Program-made: the position numbers and the translations under genes
Shown here: piece by piece, positions 1 to 12,660 of the stretch
Layout: each line of letters opens with the position of its first letter
Position numbering within the stretch: position 1 is the first letter of the stretch
Source of the DNA: Metridium senile
Lineage: Eukaryota; Cnidaria; Anthozoa; Actiniaria; Metridiidae
NCBI GenBank assembly: GCA_949775045.1
Contig: OX459097.1
Span: forward strand, 8,537,954 to 8,601,953
DNA: 64,000 nucleotides
Direction of reading: 5' to 3'
The notes under the pieces: model-generated
Database searches by the model: none
What the model saw: only the letters and a program-made list of their open reading frames with translations
Told to the model about the DNA's origin: nothing

Positions 1-1017
1 AAACAAGCCAATATAATTTTATATCGCAACAAAACATTTTTGCGCGCACACTGACTCTAAAATCAAAACATTTTTGAAAGTTGCTGTAAAAATGAACCGC
101 ATGTGACTTTTAATAGTTCGTACTCTAGTATATTCTAAAATTTTTTTATTTATTCATTTATTTATCTATTTATTTATATTTATGTATTTTGCGCAAAGTT
201 CTACGCGCGCGCGCGGCATATCTTTGACGCATGCGTAGACGGTGCATTTGAATAGTCACGTGACAAGTTCTTCTTCACTTTTGAAATTATCTTGAAAGTT
301 TGGAAAATGTGGTCGCAGAAAGTGTAAGCTTACATTTGTACATAAATTAACAATTCTTTTCTCAAAGGTAAGTCTACATAGGTATAATATTTGCTATATT
401 GATATGTATTGTAATATCTAAGATGTTTTTTTTGTTTGTTTTTCTTCTTCAAAGCTGCATGAAACAATAGTGTGTCAGAAAATGTCAGCTTCGCTTTTGT
501 AAATTTTCTCTTATTGCATGATAAACTTTCTTTTTTTCCCCCTCAAAATTGTCACACGTTTTGGCTTAATAAGATAGTCTTTCGGTAAAATGGGATTTTG
601 AGAATTATAATTTACATCTATGTATATGAATTATGCAGCAATTAAATGCATATTTTAGAGAAAATGTTGACAAAATGTTCAATTATGTTTGACAACGTTG
701 ATTGTACACATAGCTTCTCTGCTAATACGAACGATATAAAGTACAATTGAATTGTGCTTTTATTAACGATTTAAACCTATCATTGTAACCATAACTATAT
801 TATCTTCATTTCATCATTATTATTATTATTATTATCATGATTATTACCATATGGCACTTTTATTTTAGTGGCCACCTGAGACCTAATTATGTTTAAGTAA
901 ATTTTTTCACTTAATTCTAGTGAATCACTTTTTGCAGTTTGTAGTCAAACAGTAAGTTTTCTATGTCATGTGACTATACCAGTATTTTGGTACAGAATTA
1001 GTTCCTTCAGTACATAC
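1..1017. other. intron of the NOS1AP-like gene, no exon recognised
   Basis: This stretch lies downstream of exon 6 of the minus-strand NOS1AP-like gene and should be intronic. It is AT-rich, with TTTAT runs near 145-180 and a short CG-alternating stretch near 205-220. I found no convincing further exon. Confidence 0.4.
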
Positions 1018-4000
1018 CTTGAACATCATTGTGGTTTTCCTTGTCCTCCTCTGAACTTTTTTCATCATTCTCACCTTGCTGGGTTGATGACCGTTTATGA
1101 CAGACTTCAAATGCTTGACCAACAGTACGTACTACATGAACTGCCTCTGACTTTTATGAAAACCAAAAAATGTTAATCATGATCTTTATATTATCATATC
1201 ATATAAATGGGTAGTGAGTGAGCAGAGAGTTGTATGGTTAGAATAATATTTAAGTTTGGTGGTATTGTGATGTGTGTCATCATGTCATAAAATAACTATG
1301 TAGATAGTATATCATCATCATCATTTTTATTACCAGACATTGTACTTCATCATTACCACGACCAATATACCACTGTATCATCATCATCATTTTTATTACC
1401 AAACATTGTATATCATCATTACCACAACCACTACCAACATTGTCATCAACCCCAGTTCACTACCACCATGTCATCATCATCATTTTTATTACCAAACATT
1501 GTATATCATCATTACCACGACAACTACCAACATTGTCTTCAACCCCATTTCACTACTACCATATCATCATCATCATTATCCTTGTCCTCATTACCATCAT
1601 CATTAAAAAATTTTCTTGTTATCATCATCATCAGTATCCTCATCCCAATTATCATCATCATCAGAATCCTCATCCTCATTATCATCATCATCAGTATCCT
1701 CATCCTCATTATCATCCTCATTATCTTTGCCCTCGTTATCATCATCATCATCAGTATCATCATCCTCATTTTCTTTGCCCTCGTTATCATCATCATCAGT
1801 ATCCTCATAATTATCATCATCATCATTATACTCATCCTCATTATCATCCTCATTATCTTTGCCCTCGTTATCATCATCATCAGTATCCTCATCCTCATTA
1901 TCATCCTCATTATCTTTGCCCTCGTTATCATCATCATCAGTATCATCATCCTCATTATCTTTGCCCTCGTTATCATCATCATCAGTATCCTCATCCTCAT
2001 TATCTTTGCCCTCGTTATCTTTGCCCTTGTTATCATCATCATCAGTATCCTCATCCTCATTATCTTTGCCCTCGTTATCATCATCATCAGAATCCTCATC
2101 CTCATTATCATCCTCATTATCTTTGCCCTCGTTATCATCATCATCAGTATCCTCATCCTCATTATCTTTGCCCTTGTTATCATCATCATCAGTATCCTCA
2201 TCCTCATTATCATCCTCATTATCTTTGCCCTCGTTATCATCATCATCAGTATCCTCATCCTCATTATCATCCTCATTATCTTTGCCCTTGTTATCATCAT
2301 CATCAGTATCCTCATCCTCATTATCATCCTCATTTTCTTTGCCCTTGTTATCATCATCATCAGTATCCTCATCCTCATTATCATCCTCATTTTCTTTGCC
2401 CTTGTTATCATCATCATCAGTATCCATATAACTCTTCCATCATCTTTATTTTCTACTCTTATTCTAAATCATAAACATCATCATCACCATCATCACCATT
2501 AGCATTATTGTTGTCTTCATAATCATCATCATTATTCTACTCTTATTCTAAATCATAAACATCATCATCACCATCATCACCATTAGCATTATTGTTGTCT
2601 TCATAATCATCATCATTATTCTACTCTTGTTCTAAATCATCAACATCTTCATCACCATTAGCATTAATGTTATTGTCATTATCATAATCATTATTCTAAT
2701 GTTATTCTAAATCTTGTATAAAACAATATAAAAGATAATTGACTGACCTTGCTGATGGCTTTGAAGACACTACACTTAAACTGGTCATCATCTTTAGCAA
2801 TATAACTAAATATCTGAAGGTCTTGAGAGTCATGGGAAACATAAAATATCCTACAAAATAATACAATACAATATCAAATCAGTATATCATCACAATGTCA
2901 AAAATATTTGACTACAAATTTGAACAAGATTGGGTCATTTTTCTTCATAAATTTGCTTTTCCTAATTATGATAATATTTTGTTCTCTTCTCATTCTGATT
3001 AGATTAAAAGAGGGTTAAAAGAAATACTGAACAGGCGAATAGTGAATGTTGATATGTGATAACTAAATAAATGAATGAAAAATATATTTGAAGGAATGGA
3101 TAGATAACTCATGTTCAATAAATGGATGAATGAATGAATGAATGAGTGAAAGGATAAATGATGAGTTAATAAAAAAGGATAAATGAATGAATGAATGAAT
3201 GAATGAAAGGATAAATGATGAGTTAATGAAAAAGGATAAATGAAAAAGGCTAAATGAATGGATGAGTGAATGGATAAATGATGAGTTAATGAAAAAGGAT
3301 AAATGAAAAAAGCTAAATGAATGGATGGGTGAATGGATAAATGATGAGTTAATGAAAAAGGATAAATGGATGAATAAAAGGATAAACGATGAGTTAATAA
3401 AAAAGGATAAATGAATGGATGGGTGAAAGGATAAATGATGAGTTATAAAAAAGGATAAATGAATGAATGGGTAAATGAATGAATAAAAAACTGTTTATGG
3501 ATAAACAAATACATTAAATAAATGGATAAACGATTAAATAAAACAGTAATAAATGAATGGATGGATGATTGAGCTAATACATGTAGATAAATAAATATTA
3601 ATAGAAAAAGTGTGAATCAATAAATGAATGGATAAATGAATGAATGATAGAATGGATGAATGAGTGAATAAAAAAACAGTGTATGGATCAATAAATGATG
3701 AATGAATGAATGAATGATTCAGAATTAAATGAATGAATAATTGAATAACATTTTTTTCTAATATTAATAGAAAAAGTGTGAATGGATAAATTAATAAATG
3801 GCTGAAAAGTGATTTACATGGTTGAGACCATTAGTTTTTACATTGGAAACATCCTGAACTTCATGCCTATTCTGTTTATAATTTTCAATTTTTTCTGTCT
3901 TCCTACTTAATAAATAGCATACTACTTTGAAGATAAACCAATAATCATTAAGGTCCCCTTTGCAGCTACTTAATAAATAGCATACTACTTTGAAGATAAA

Positions 4001-7000
4001 CCAATAATCATTAAGGTCCCCTTTGCAGCTCTTCAAATTGCCTTAAAGACCATTATTCCATTAGTCATTGATTATGGCATGTTAGTGTCTATACACATAA
4101 TTGCAATAATGTTTTCACATGAAAAAAGAACATATTAAGTAATTATATAAGTAAAAAGGAATTAAGAAAGGAAATAGTTAAGCTTCAGTGATCTTCTTTT
4201 TATTATTAAATGAATTAAATCCTTTCCAACCAAATTACAAAGGTTAGGACATTGTTCTTACAACTTCTGGTGTATACAATAAAAATTAAATCCTTTCCAA
4301 CCAAATTACAAAAGTAAGGACAACGTTCTTACAACTTCTGGTGTAATTACAATAAAAATTAAATCCTTTCCAACCAAATTACAAAAGTAAGGACAACGTT
4401 CTTACAACTTCTGGTGTATACACAATATAGTATATACAATATATAGTTCCTGTACAATTTATCATGTCATTACAGTGCAACTACTGAAACCGGGGCCACC
4501 AAAACATTATTATCCAATCACGATCGAGAACATGAACAGTAAAATCTCTACAAATGTTTGATTTTGTTGCTTAAAATGCTAAACATTTCCATTCTATGTG
4601 AACAAAATAGATCAAAATTGAATAAGAAACATCTTAGCTTGTGAGAACCTTGTACAAGGTTTTTGTTGGATCTTAAAAAGAATACATATTTTGAAATTTG
4701 ATTGAGTGGCCCTGGTTTCAGTAGTCGCACTGTAACTAGTTCTTGATGACTCAAGGCTGCAGATTCATAATCTACCATTATTTTTAATAAAAAAGTTATA
4801 ATATAAAAAATAATAAAATTAAAAATATACAATTTATAATAATAATAAATATACTATTTTTTAATAAAAATGAATGATTCAATGAGTGAATGAATATGGA
4901 AATATAGGTTAAATAAATTGATGAGTGAGCAAATGAATGAATGAATGGATGAATGAATGAAACAATGAATGAATGGATGGATAAATGAAAGAATAAATGA
5001 ATGGACAAGAGAATGAATGACATATGTGAATGAATAGATAAAAACATATATGGATGGGTGAATGAAGAATGAATAAACAGATGAATGAATGAGTTAATTA
5101 AAGAATAAAAGAGTACAAATAAATGGATGGATGAATGAATGAGTTAATTAAAGAATAAAAGAGTTTACAAATAAATGAATGAATGAAAGAATAAACGAAT
5201 GGACAAATGAATGAATGACAGTATATATGTGAATAAATAAATAAAAGCATCTCTGGATGGGTGAATAAATGGATAGATGAATGAATGAAATTGAATTGAA
5301 TAAATGAATGAGTGAGAGTACAAATGAATGGATGGAAGGATGAATTAAGGAATGAATGAATGAATGATAGTTTATATATGTGAATAAATATTAAATAAAA
5401 ATGTATCTAGCTTACTTGTGAATTGGATAGCTTGAGATTTCAACTTCTACAAAATCTTTCATTTTCTTTTTCTATCAAGAGAGAAAAGATAAATAAGTAG
5501 CATGTTTATATTTCAGAAAGTTTTGAATTTCCAATGTAATACTCTTGATTGAAAGTCTTTATGTAATGTACACATTATGAGAGGACCTGATTTATATTTG
5601 GGATGTAAGGATCAGAGTTTAAGGCAAGGATCTATTGTCTACACAAAACATTCACTTGAGTTCTTTATTCAGCTTATCAAACTCCAACCTTTGTTTAATG
5701 TTAAAAGTCAACGATTTATGAAATAATTTATACATCTATTTCAAAAATCGTTGTTGCAGCCGAAGCTACGGTCCACACTCTGAAGCCTGCAAGGGATGTC
5801 GGTTGTATGGTCTTAATTTGTGATTCATTGCATGTTTTTTAAAGAAAATATTTGTATTTATATCTACCACAACAACAACTTATGTTATGGTCAATGACAT
5901 ATAACAAAACATGTACAACCAAAATATGCTATGAATATATTGATAACAAAAGAAGAAATACCGACATCCTTTGCAGGCTTCAGAGTGTGGACTGTGGCTT
6001 TGTTTATGACAACGATTTTTGAAATACATGTAGGTGTATTACAAAACACTAAAATTACCTGGAATATGTTTCCTTTGGGCTTTTCCCGTACAACTCTCAA
6101 ACCCTCCAGCCCAACAATGATGGTGGCAATTTTTTTCTTGGAACCTTGGATCTTATTGTCATACTAGAGAAAATTTTAGACATTAAAATTTAATCAATAA
6201 AATTCAAAATACATAGCAGGAATTTGAATAACAAGGATTTTGATAAAATAATAGTACATTCATTTAGACAAGTTTCAGCTGTCCTGTAGCTAGTCATCCT
6301 CAATAATAGAGAAAGTGCTATACATAATTGAGTAGTAAACAAATGATCACCTTTACATAAGATAACAAAAAAATATAAAGGAAGCTTTAAATTTACATGG
6401 GAAAGCTGTTGCATGGTTGAGACACATACAGCTTCTCCCAGTCAGATTATATGTTTATGTAATGATTCTTTGATTTTGTTGACAATCAAGCCACTGCATG
6501 CATGTAGAGTTTACATTACTTATCACAGTAATTATAAAAGACCCATGGTCTGATTTTACAGCGGAAATGACAACTAACAAATTGATTTTTTCGATATGTC
6601 AACCAGTTTGGAGGCAGCTAGTACATCAAATTAACCAATGAGTTACCGAGTTTTTGTAAGCTCTGCATCCAAAGTTGGTTGACAACTGGATAAGGACCAT
6701 ATATTGATACATCCAACAAAAGTTTTTAAATGGTGTGTTAATTGTGATGTAATGTATTTCTCTGTAAGGGTTTTACATAAGGTTCAATTCAATTTAATTA
6801 AGTTTTCAATTATTTTAATAATGTTTCTGAGTACTTTGCTAAGTCAATTAGCACAACATTTTTAAAATAATGGAATATTGTGAATTAAAGGGTATGGTTG
6901 TGATGTTACGATTTTCTCTGTAAGGGTTTTACATAAGGATTAATTTCATATACAATGTAGTTTAAGTCTTAAATTTATTAATGTTTCTGAGCACTTTGAT

Positions 7001-10000
7001 AAGGCAATTAGCTTGTATTTTATCATAAAATCACAACATTTTTAAAATAATGGAAAAGTTGTGAAAGGGTATGTTATGTTACCATTTTTTGGAAGGGTTT
7101 TACATAAGGTTTAATTTAATATAGTTGAAGTTTTAAATTTATTAATGTTTCTGAGCACTTTGATAAGTCCATTAGCTTGTATTTACATTACTTATCATCA
7201 ACAAAATCCCAACATGTTTAAAATAATGGAAAAGTAATTATTTAGCAATCAAAACTATTTAGAAATAAAATTTTGTTGACTTTGTCATTAAGAATACTAT
7301 GTTAGGGGTAGATTTACTGAAGTGGTAGCCATGAAAAGCATGCATACATAAGAGACAAATTATTATTTAGATGAATTTGTATCTTATTATATACTATTTA
7401 TTCAATACATGTATACACCTACTTGCAGTAAGGTTGTCATACAAAATAGAACATTTGTCACAAAGAAAATAGAACATTTGTGATTTAGTGCAAAAAGAAT
7501 TAATTAAAAGACAAAAGAGAGAGTTCAGCTTGAGTGATCGACTTCTTTTGTCTTTTAATCATTCCTATCGTACATCACAAATGTTCTATTTTCTTTATAA
7601 CAAATGTATATTTTTGTATGACAACCTTACTGCAAGTAGGTGTATATATATATATAATTATTATATATGTGGATATGTCTATACTATGGTAAAGTGCTCA
7701 ATACATTAAAATGTAGAGCGTTATAGATTGTAGGTGGATTAATGACAAGACATCACTTTTTCTGTAACTCGGAGTTTCACGCTTATGCGATTTTCAGACA
7801 GACTTTAAAGTCTGTCTGAAGATCGTGTAAGCGTGAAACTCCGAGTTACAGAAAAAGTGATGTCTTGTCATTAATCCACTTACAATCTATATAATTATTA
7901 TATATACTTTTTTATATTATCATGATATTTTACTGTACATAGTTCCATATATATAGTAATAGCCTTTTTTATGAGAAACTATTAAGGATTAACTATATTA
8001 CTATAACTAAAACATGGCCTTTCATTATTTGAAATAAATATACATTATATAATATACACTAAAAATAGTTGAGTGCTAAAAATATAAAAATATGTAGAAT
8101 AATTGAGTGTGAGTCTAACCAATTAGTAGGGCACTTAATTTGTGTCTGCATGGCTAAACACAATTGAAATGCATTTTGAAAAAAGTGATTTATTTTGTAA
8201 TTTATGATATTGAGGATATGCCATGCCAAATGTTGGCCATCCTCATGCAATTTTCTTTTTTATGATAAAGACAAACAGACAAAAAAACGAAAGGCAAGCT
8301 GATTTCCATGTTTTTACTTTTCAAAAAAATGGGCAAATTAAATTGATTTATTGATTATTAACTTATATAAAAAAAATGAAAAAAAATTTCAATCTTATAA
8401 ATATATGTAAAAATTATTACACAAGTTGTTTTGGCACGTGGATTGAAATGTTTCTTATATTTTTTTGGTAAAATAATTATAAATGAGTGCTAAAAAATGA
8501 CATCATCCATATTCTTTATTGTTTTGAGTAGTAATTGTCATTTCAATGTTAACTGTATTAATGATGAATAACAGTGAATGCGGAATAAACATCATGAAAT
8601 CTACTCATTTACTTTATTTTCCATATTATATATTGTAAGAGCATGCAGTAGCATTGAGATTATATGTGGTGAGCTTAAAGAATTAAGTTATTATTATCAA
8701 TTGTAATTATATATATCTATTAATTATTATGTTCACAATTATAGATATATATATAATGCTATAACAAACATTTAGAGCGAAATTATGTGGTACACTGGCA
8801 TGTGACACTTCATGTCAGTGTTTAAATGTCCTTTTTGTGGCTATAATGTAAATGACAATGTCTGTTTGTGTATTCAATCTTTTGCACTTTCATGATTTTT
8901 CCTGAATTTGTTTATTCATGATTCGTTTACCCATTCCTACAATGTACCATTGTTTCAAACATGATTTCAAAGCATTTTTTTTGAAAATATTTAATTTTTT
9001 CTTTCAAAGGAAATGCTAAAAACTACAAAATGTTTGGCAAAAATTGATTAAAAATTGATGATACGTTGTTGAGCTCACAGTTATCTATAACAGTGGTTCA
9101 GTTTTAATTAGTAGGTCTTCTGTGTTTTGAAAACTATTAATTAAGCTAGCAAAAACAATATTTAAATGAAGTTCTTTTATGTTCAGACCAATACAGAATT
9201 CCAATTAAGCTTTATTTAGAGTCAACAATTAAATAACAATACCAAACATGAGTAATAAAGTTTTTTTTGAAAAAAAAAAAAAAAAACTACAAGTGTCTGT
9301 CAAAAAACAAATACATCTATTTCAAAAAAAATGTAGCCAAGACTGAAATGAATGCTTGTTTTTGTATTGAAACCAGACTTGTTTTAACTAATAAGACTAA
9401 TAACAAAATTATTTAAATAATTGAGAGCCATGAACATTTGTTTTTGGATTATTTACTCCAACATTTCGGGGTAAGCGCCCATCTTCAAAATTATTGTTTC
9501 ATTTACTTTTAAAGTCAATTCTGTTAAAAACAATTCACTTTTCAACATATTAACAGCACAAAACCAGCATTCATTTTGGTCTTGGCTTGATGCTTAAGTT
9601 ATGACATGTTTTTTGAAATATGGGTATATATATAGACTATGATTTTGTTCAATTTTACAATAGTTTGTCTCTGACTTTATTGTTTTAATCGAGAAGTTTT
9701 AAATGTTACTACAGTCTTGATCAGTTGATGATTTTGTTAAGCAATATAAAAAATGGGCAAACAAAAAATTAATTAAAGGAACAATAAAAAATGAATGGAT
9801 AAATAAATAAATGAACGAATAATATAAGATAATTTTAAATTAAATAATAAAATAAAATAAAACAAAATCAAGCATTTTCACAATACGGTCCAAAAGCACT
9901 TTTCAAATGGCAAATTCACATTATACAATTTATGTTAAAAAAAAAAATAATAATAATGAACAAAATTGTAGCATTTCTTGTAACCTAACTGTTTTGAGTC

Positions 10001-11872
10001 CAAATATTCTTTCAGGAGAATAATCACAAATTTATATTGCTTTACACGAGATAGATCAAATAACAGCTCTTATAAGTATTTATTTAAAAAGACAACATGT
10101 CTAGGGCACAATATAAAAAGATAAAAATTTAAACAACAATATCCACTACACTAATCTCCAGAGAAGAATATTATTAGTGAGCATATTATGTACCATGCTA
10201 TTTTCCTTTGTTTGAGATAATTTTTTTCTCTTTATTTGTCATAATAACATGCACAAAAACGCAACTTCCTTTTGAAAACAATTGAAAATTCTGAATATTT
10301 ACACGAATTCGTTACAACATTTCAAGAGTCCAGAACAGCAATTTAATTATTTTTTGGAAAGAAATATATCATCGCATTCCTCGACATTTTAATTGTTTTT
10401 TTTTCCTTATGTGTGTCCTTCTAAACATCAATTATATATTTTTTGTTATGATTTCTAAACATCGGCTTCCTGATTCTCGATTTTCAATTAAAATGACAAT
10501 AGAAACTCTAGCAGGTGTTTTGTGACAAAAACGAAAGAAGGAGAAATAAAAAGTAGACAGTCTCACGAAAAATAATCTTTCTCTGTAGTTTACCGAGTAA
10601 CACTCGAATGGCTTTTCGAACCATTAATCTAGCACTTGATTGGTTTTCCACCAATTTGATTGCCTTTAGCAATTTATACACTACTTTCTAGGGGTATTTA
10701 AATGAGTATTTGAACAACAATGATCCCTTTTGTGTAATGGTGATAGAATGAGTAGATATAAAAATACGAGAAAGCCCATTCCGACGCCTACTTTGTGATT
10801 TTTTTATGCTCTATTGTTGACATTTATCTCACTCATCGAGTTTAATTTCTTGGCTTGTGGCAGTGCTTTGTTCATGGGTGGTTATTAATCATAAGGATCC
10901 TAAGGTTTTCGCCGAATAATAACGACGCTTTTCAAGTTCGATCACACGTTTAGTAACCAAGTTAACGGGTTACCAGTGTTGCAAAATTAATATAGGGTCA
11001 TTTACGGATCAATAACCTAGCCATACGGATCCAATATCAGCTTTTTTTTAGAAGAATCGACTGTCACAAACAGTACAAAATATAAGTATTTAATGTAATA
11101 TTCTAAGGGTAACTCGATTATGAAAATAATGTGCTGTGAAATAGTTAATATATTTACTCATGAGATTTGTTGATTTATTCATAAAGTGAGTGTTATCTGA
11201 CAAACGGTAATGTTGACATTTTTCATGCCACAATTCGTGTCAACTGACGGTCTTAAATGCCACTTTATGTGCAAAATAACAGACCTAAAAAGATGAAATC
11301 AATTATGAATTTTTAAAATGTCAACCCGAAGGCCTTAACTGAGACGCTTTAAAAGATAAGCAGGGTTATAAGTTAGTATGTGAGTGAACCGTATGAGTAA
11401 TTAGTCGATTCCTGTGTCATTCAAGACCCAGATTACAAAACCTTTATATAACCATACCATTCACAAAACTTACCCTAATTCTTCGCATCGAAGCCACAAT
11501 CTCTGCTCTGCTACTTGGCTTAGGGATCTCCCTCGTACCAATGTACTATTCAAATAAAACAAGATTATGAATTATCCTTGAAGCGTCCTTGTAACATAAT
11601 AATGTTTATATTTTTGCGGTGTAACTTATATATGTCATACGGTGGGCGGCTTGTACTGCAGTTCTCCCAATAACGCGGTCTATAATTTCATTAGAACTCT
11701 TAAATAGAGCGCCAAATCCTTATTAAATATCTACTGAATAATGACCAAATAATTATACCTTGACTTGGAAGCGAATGCCATGCTCAAAAGCCGCTTCGTT
11801 GTGAACTGGTATTTTACTATCGTAAGTTTCTTCAACGAGATCATAGGTATGTCTTCGTAATTTGCCCGGCAT
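1018..11872 (-). CDS. NOS1AP: NOS1AP (CAPON)-like PTB-domain adaptor, 5' six exons, partial at left edge
   Basis: I assembled six exons by eye: 11759-11872 (start codon), 11474-11545, 6059-6163, 5416-5471, 2748-2850 and 1018-1150. All have GT donors and AG acceptors and the phases join. The 194 visible residues begin MPGKLRRHTYDLVEE, continue with IPVHNEAAFEHGI, YIGTREIPKPSSRAEIVASM and KIFYVSHDSQDLQIFSYIA, and end with VRTVGQAFEVCHK. These match the N-terminus and phosphotyrosine-binding domain of vertebrate NOS1AP in order and spacing. In vertebrates this cytoplasmic adaptor binds nNOS through its C-terminal tail and small GTPases or Scribble-complex partners through the PTB domain. The tail exons should lie left of the window, so nNOS binding cannot be judged. 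Exon 6 ends in an acidic linker. Introns total about 10 kb and are filled with repeats. The start is chosen because MPGK aligns with the known N-terminus. Confidence 0.93.
1307..2700. repeat. ATC-rich microsatellite and 57-bp minisatellite in NOS1AP intron
   Basis: Imperfect TCATCA runs with longer units of about 110 bp (1310-1600) lead into a 57-bp tandem array at about 1616-2420. Each array unit carries TTATCATCATCATCAGTATC, then CTCATCC and a TTTGCCCTCGTT block. A third unit of about 110 bp repeats at 2440-2690. Because 57 is a multiple of 3, most frames stay open; the minus frame would encode an acidic 19-residue repeat. The array lies inside the intron between exons 5 and 6. Confidence 0.95.
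3050..3800. repeat. (ATGA)n-type degenerate tetranucleotide repeat
   Basis: Long degenerate runs of AATG/GAAT are organised into units of about 60-70 bp that share GATAAATGATGAGTTAATRAAAAAG-like blocks. The array sits in a NOS1AP intron. Confidence 0.9.
3904..4028. repeat. tandem duplication of about 63 bp
   Basis: Two near-identical copies start with CTTAATAAATAGCATACTAC and end with GGTCCCCTTTGCAGCT, at about 3906-3968 and 3969-4030. Intronic. Confidence 0.85.
4217..4425. repeat. three tandem copies of a unit of about 72 bp
   Basis: Units begin AAATCCTTTCCAACCAAATT and end ACAACTTCTGGTGTA followed by AATAAAAATT. The second and third copies are almost identical. Intronic. Confidence 0.9.
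4472..4736. mobile_element. MITE with TACAGTGCRACTACTGAAAC ends
   Basis: Inverted termini: the left end reads TACAGTGCAACTACTGAAAC and then GGGGCCACC; the right end is its imperfect complement ending GTAGTCGCACTGTAA. Length is about 265 bp. There is no intact coding region. It lies in a NOS1AP intron. A degenerate relative is at 52285-52474. Confidence 0.75.
4860..5400. repeat. second (ATGA)n-type repeat tract
   Basis: Degenerate AATGAATG runs with internal units of about 60 bp (GAGTTAATTAAAGAATAAAAG repeated near 5090 and 5145). The tract is separated from the first by the MITE at 4472-4736 and is intronic. Confidence 0.88.
5727..6040. mobile_element. palindromic element ending TACATCTATTTCAAAAATCG
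   Basis: Inverted arms of about 80 bp at 5731-5808 and 5953-6036 both contain CCACACTCTGAAGCCTGCAA or its complement. The right arm ends only about 20 bp from the donor of NOS1AP exon 3 (exon end 6059), so the element abuts an essential splice site. A related terminal sequence occurs at 9311-9626. Confidence 0.7.
6755..7245. repeat. three degenerate tandem copies of about 150 bp
   Basis: Each copy carries GTAAGGGTTTTACATAAGG or a close variant, then AATGTTTCTGAGYACTTTG, CAATTAGC and ACATTTTTAAAATAATGGAA. Copies start near 6765, 6910 and 7090. Intronic. Confidence 0.8.
7416..7642. mobile_element. CACCTA-type MITE, TA target
   Basis: Near-perfect inverted ends CACCTACTTGCAGTAAGGTT extend about 30 bp and are flanked by TA on both sides (7414-7415, 7643-7644). 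Length is 227 bp. TA duplication points to the Tc1/mariner/IS630 group. It shares CACCTA ends with elements at 45393-45651 and 46686-46864. Confidence 0.85.
7722..7890. mobile_element. near-perfect 165-bp hairpin (MITE)
   Basis: Two arms of about 75 bp: GGATTAATGACAAGACATCA at 7736 is matched by its complement near 7856-7875, with CAGACAGACTTTAAAGTCTG at the centre. Almost no mismatches. Intronic in NOS1AP. Confidence 0.85.
9311..9626. mobile_element. palindromic element related to the one at 5727
   Basis: The left end contains AATACATCTATTTCAAAAAA and AGCCAAGACTGAAATGAATG. The right end carries the imperfect complement (GCATTCATTTTGGTCTTGGC, then TTTTTTGAAATA). Arms are about 50 bp. Intronic. 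Confidence 0.65.
9630..11473. other. intronic DNA of the NOS1AP-like gene, nothing recognised
   Basis: This is the remaining part of the long intron between exons 2 and 3. AT-rich below about 10300 and more balanced above. No further exon or repeat was resolved. Confidence 0.5.
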
Positions 11873-12268
11873 TTGGGCTGACTAGCGGTTAGCTAGAACC
11901 GCTAGACTCTAGAGATCTGTCAAAGCCGTTACCAGAATTTATGCGACATTACAACTGTAGCTTTAACGAACACTAGCCGGACATTATAAAGTCATTCCAA
12001 GTAATGTTGCCATCGTGAGCTTGAAACCTACTCTCTTAGGCGTCTCCAATCAAGCATGACAATCGGTCCGATCCTGATTCGGGTTCATGGAATGTTATAG
12101 TCGGAAAGCTCTCGGGATTGGCTGAAATTCACTTGGAAAAACCCTAACCGTTTGCTTGGCCACGCTAATGTGTTTTATAAATGGGAATTGTTAGCAGTGA
12201 CATGGAAACGGTTTTTGAAGACTGAAATGTGCTAATTCAACAATGAGAATTAAAATGATGCATGTTAA
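11873..12268 (-). promoter_or_regulatory. 5' flank of the NOS1AP-like gene
   Basis: This lies directly upstream of the inferred start codon and is less AT-rich than its surroundings, as expected for a 5' UTR/promoter. No TATA box or defined element was recognised. The call rests on position only. Confidence 0.3.
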
Positions 12269-12660
12269 TCGGTTAAAGGTGATGATGGATTAACAATAAT
12301 AGCAAGATTACAAAACGACAATTTTTTTTTAATTTTAATTAATTAATTAATTTTAATTTTAATTACGTCTTAAAAGACGTATCGGGATGTTAATCGGTTA
12401 AAGGTGATGATGGATTAACAATAATAGCAAGATTACAAAACAAAATTTTTTTTAAAATTTTAATTAATTAATTAATTTTAAGAATATTAAAGTTGTCCTT
12501 CAGTAGCATATTGTGGGTATAATAAGAGGGTTTGAGGCCATGTACTACTGTGATTTACTATTTCTTTAATCTTGAGCTTTCGTCGGACGCCGACATCATC
12601 GGAAGATAATTAAAATTAATTTTAATTTTAATTAAGTCTTAAAAGACGTATCGGGATATA
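12269..12660. repeat. duplicated AT-rich segment with TTAATTAATTAA runs
   Basis: A segment starting TTAATCGGTTAAAGGTGATG occurs at about 12267 and 12388, each followed by an AATTTTAATTAATTAATT run. CTTAAAAGACGTATCGGGAT occurs at 12368 and again near 12637, where it leads into the next array. Confidence 0.85.

Noticed and set aside
1603..2427. Long minus-strand open frame with Asp/Glu repeats
   Set aside because: It is a by-product of a 57-bp repeat lying between two firm NOS1AP exons; several other frames are equally open.
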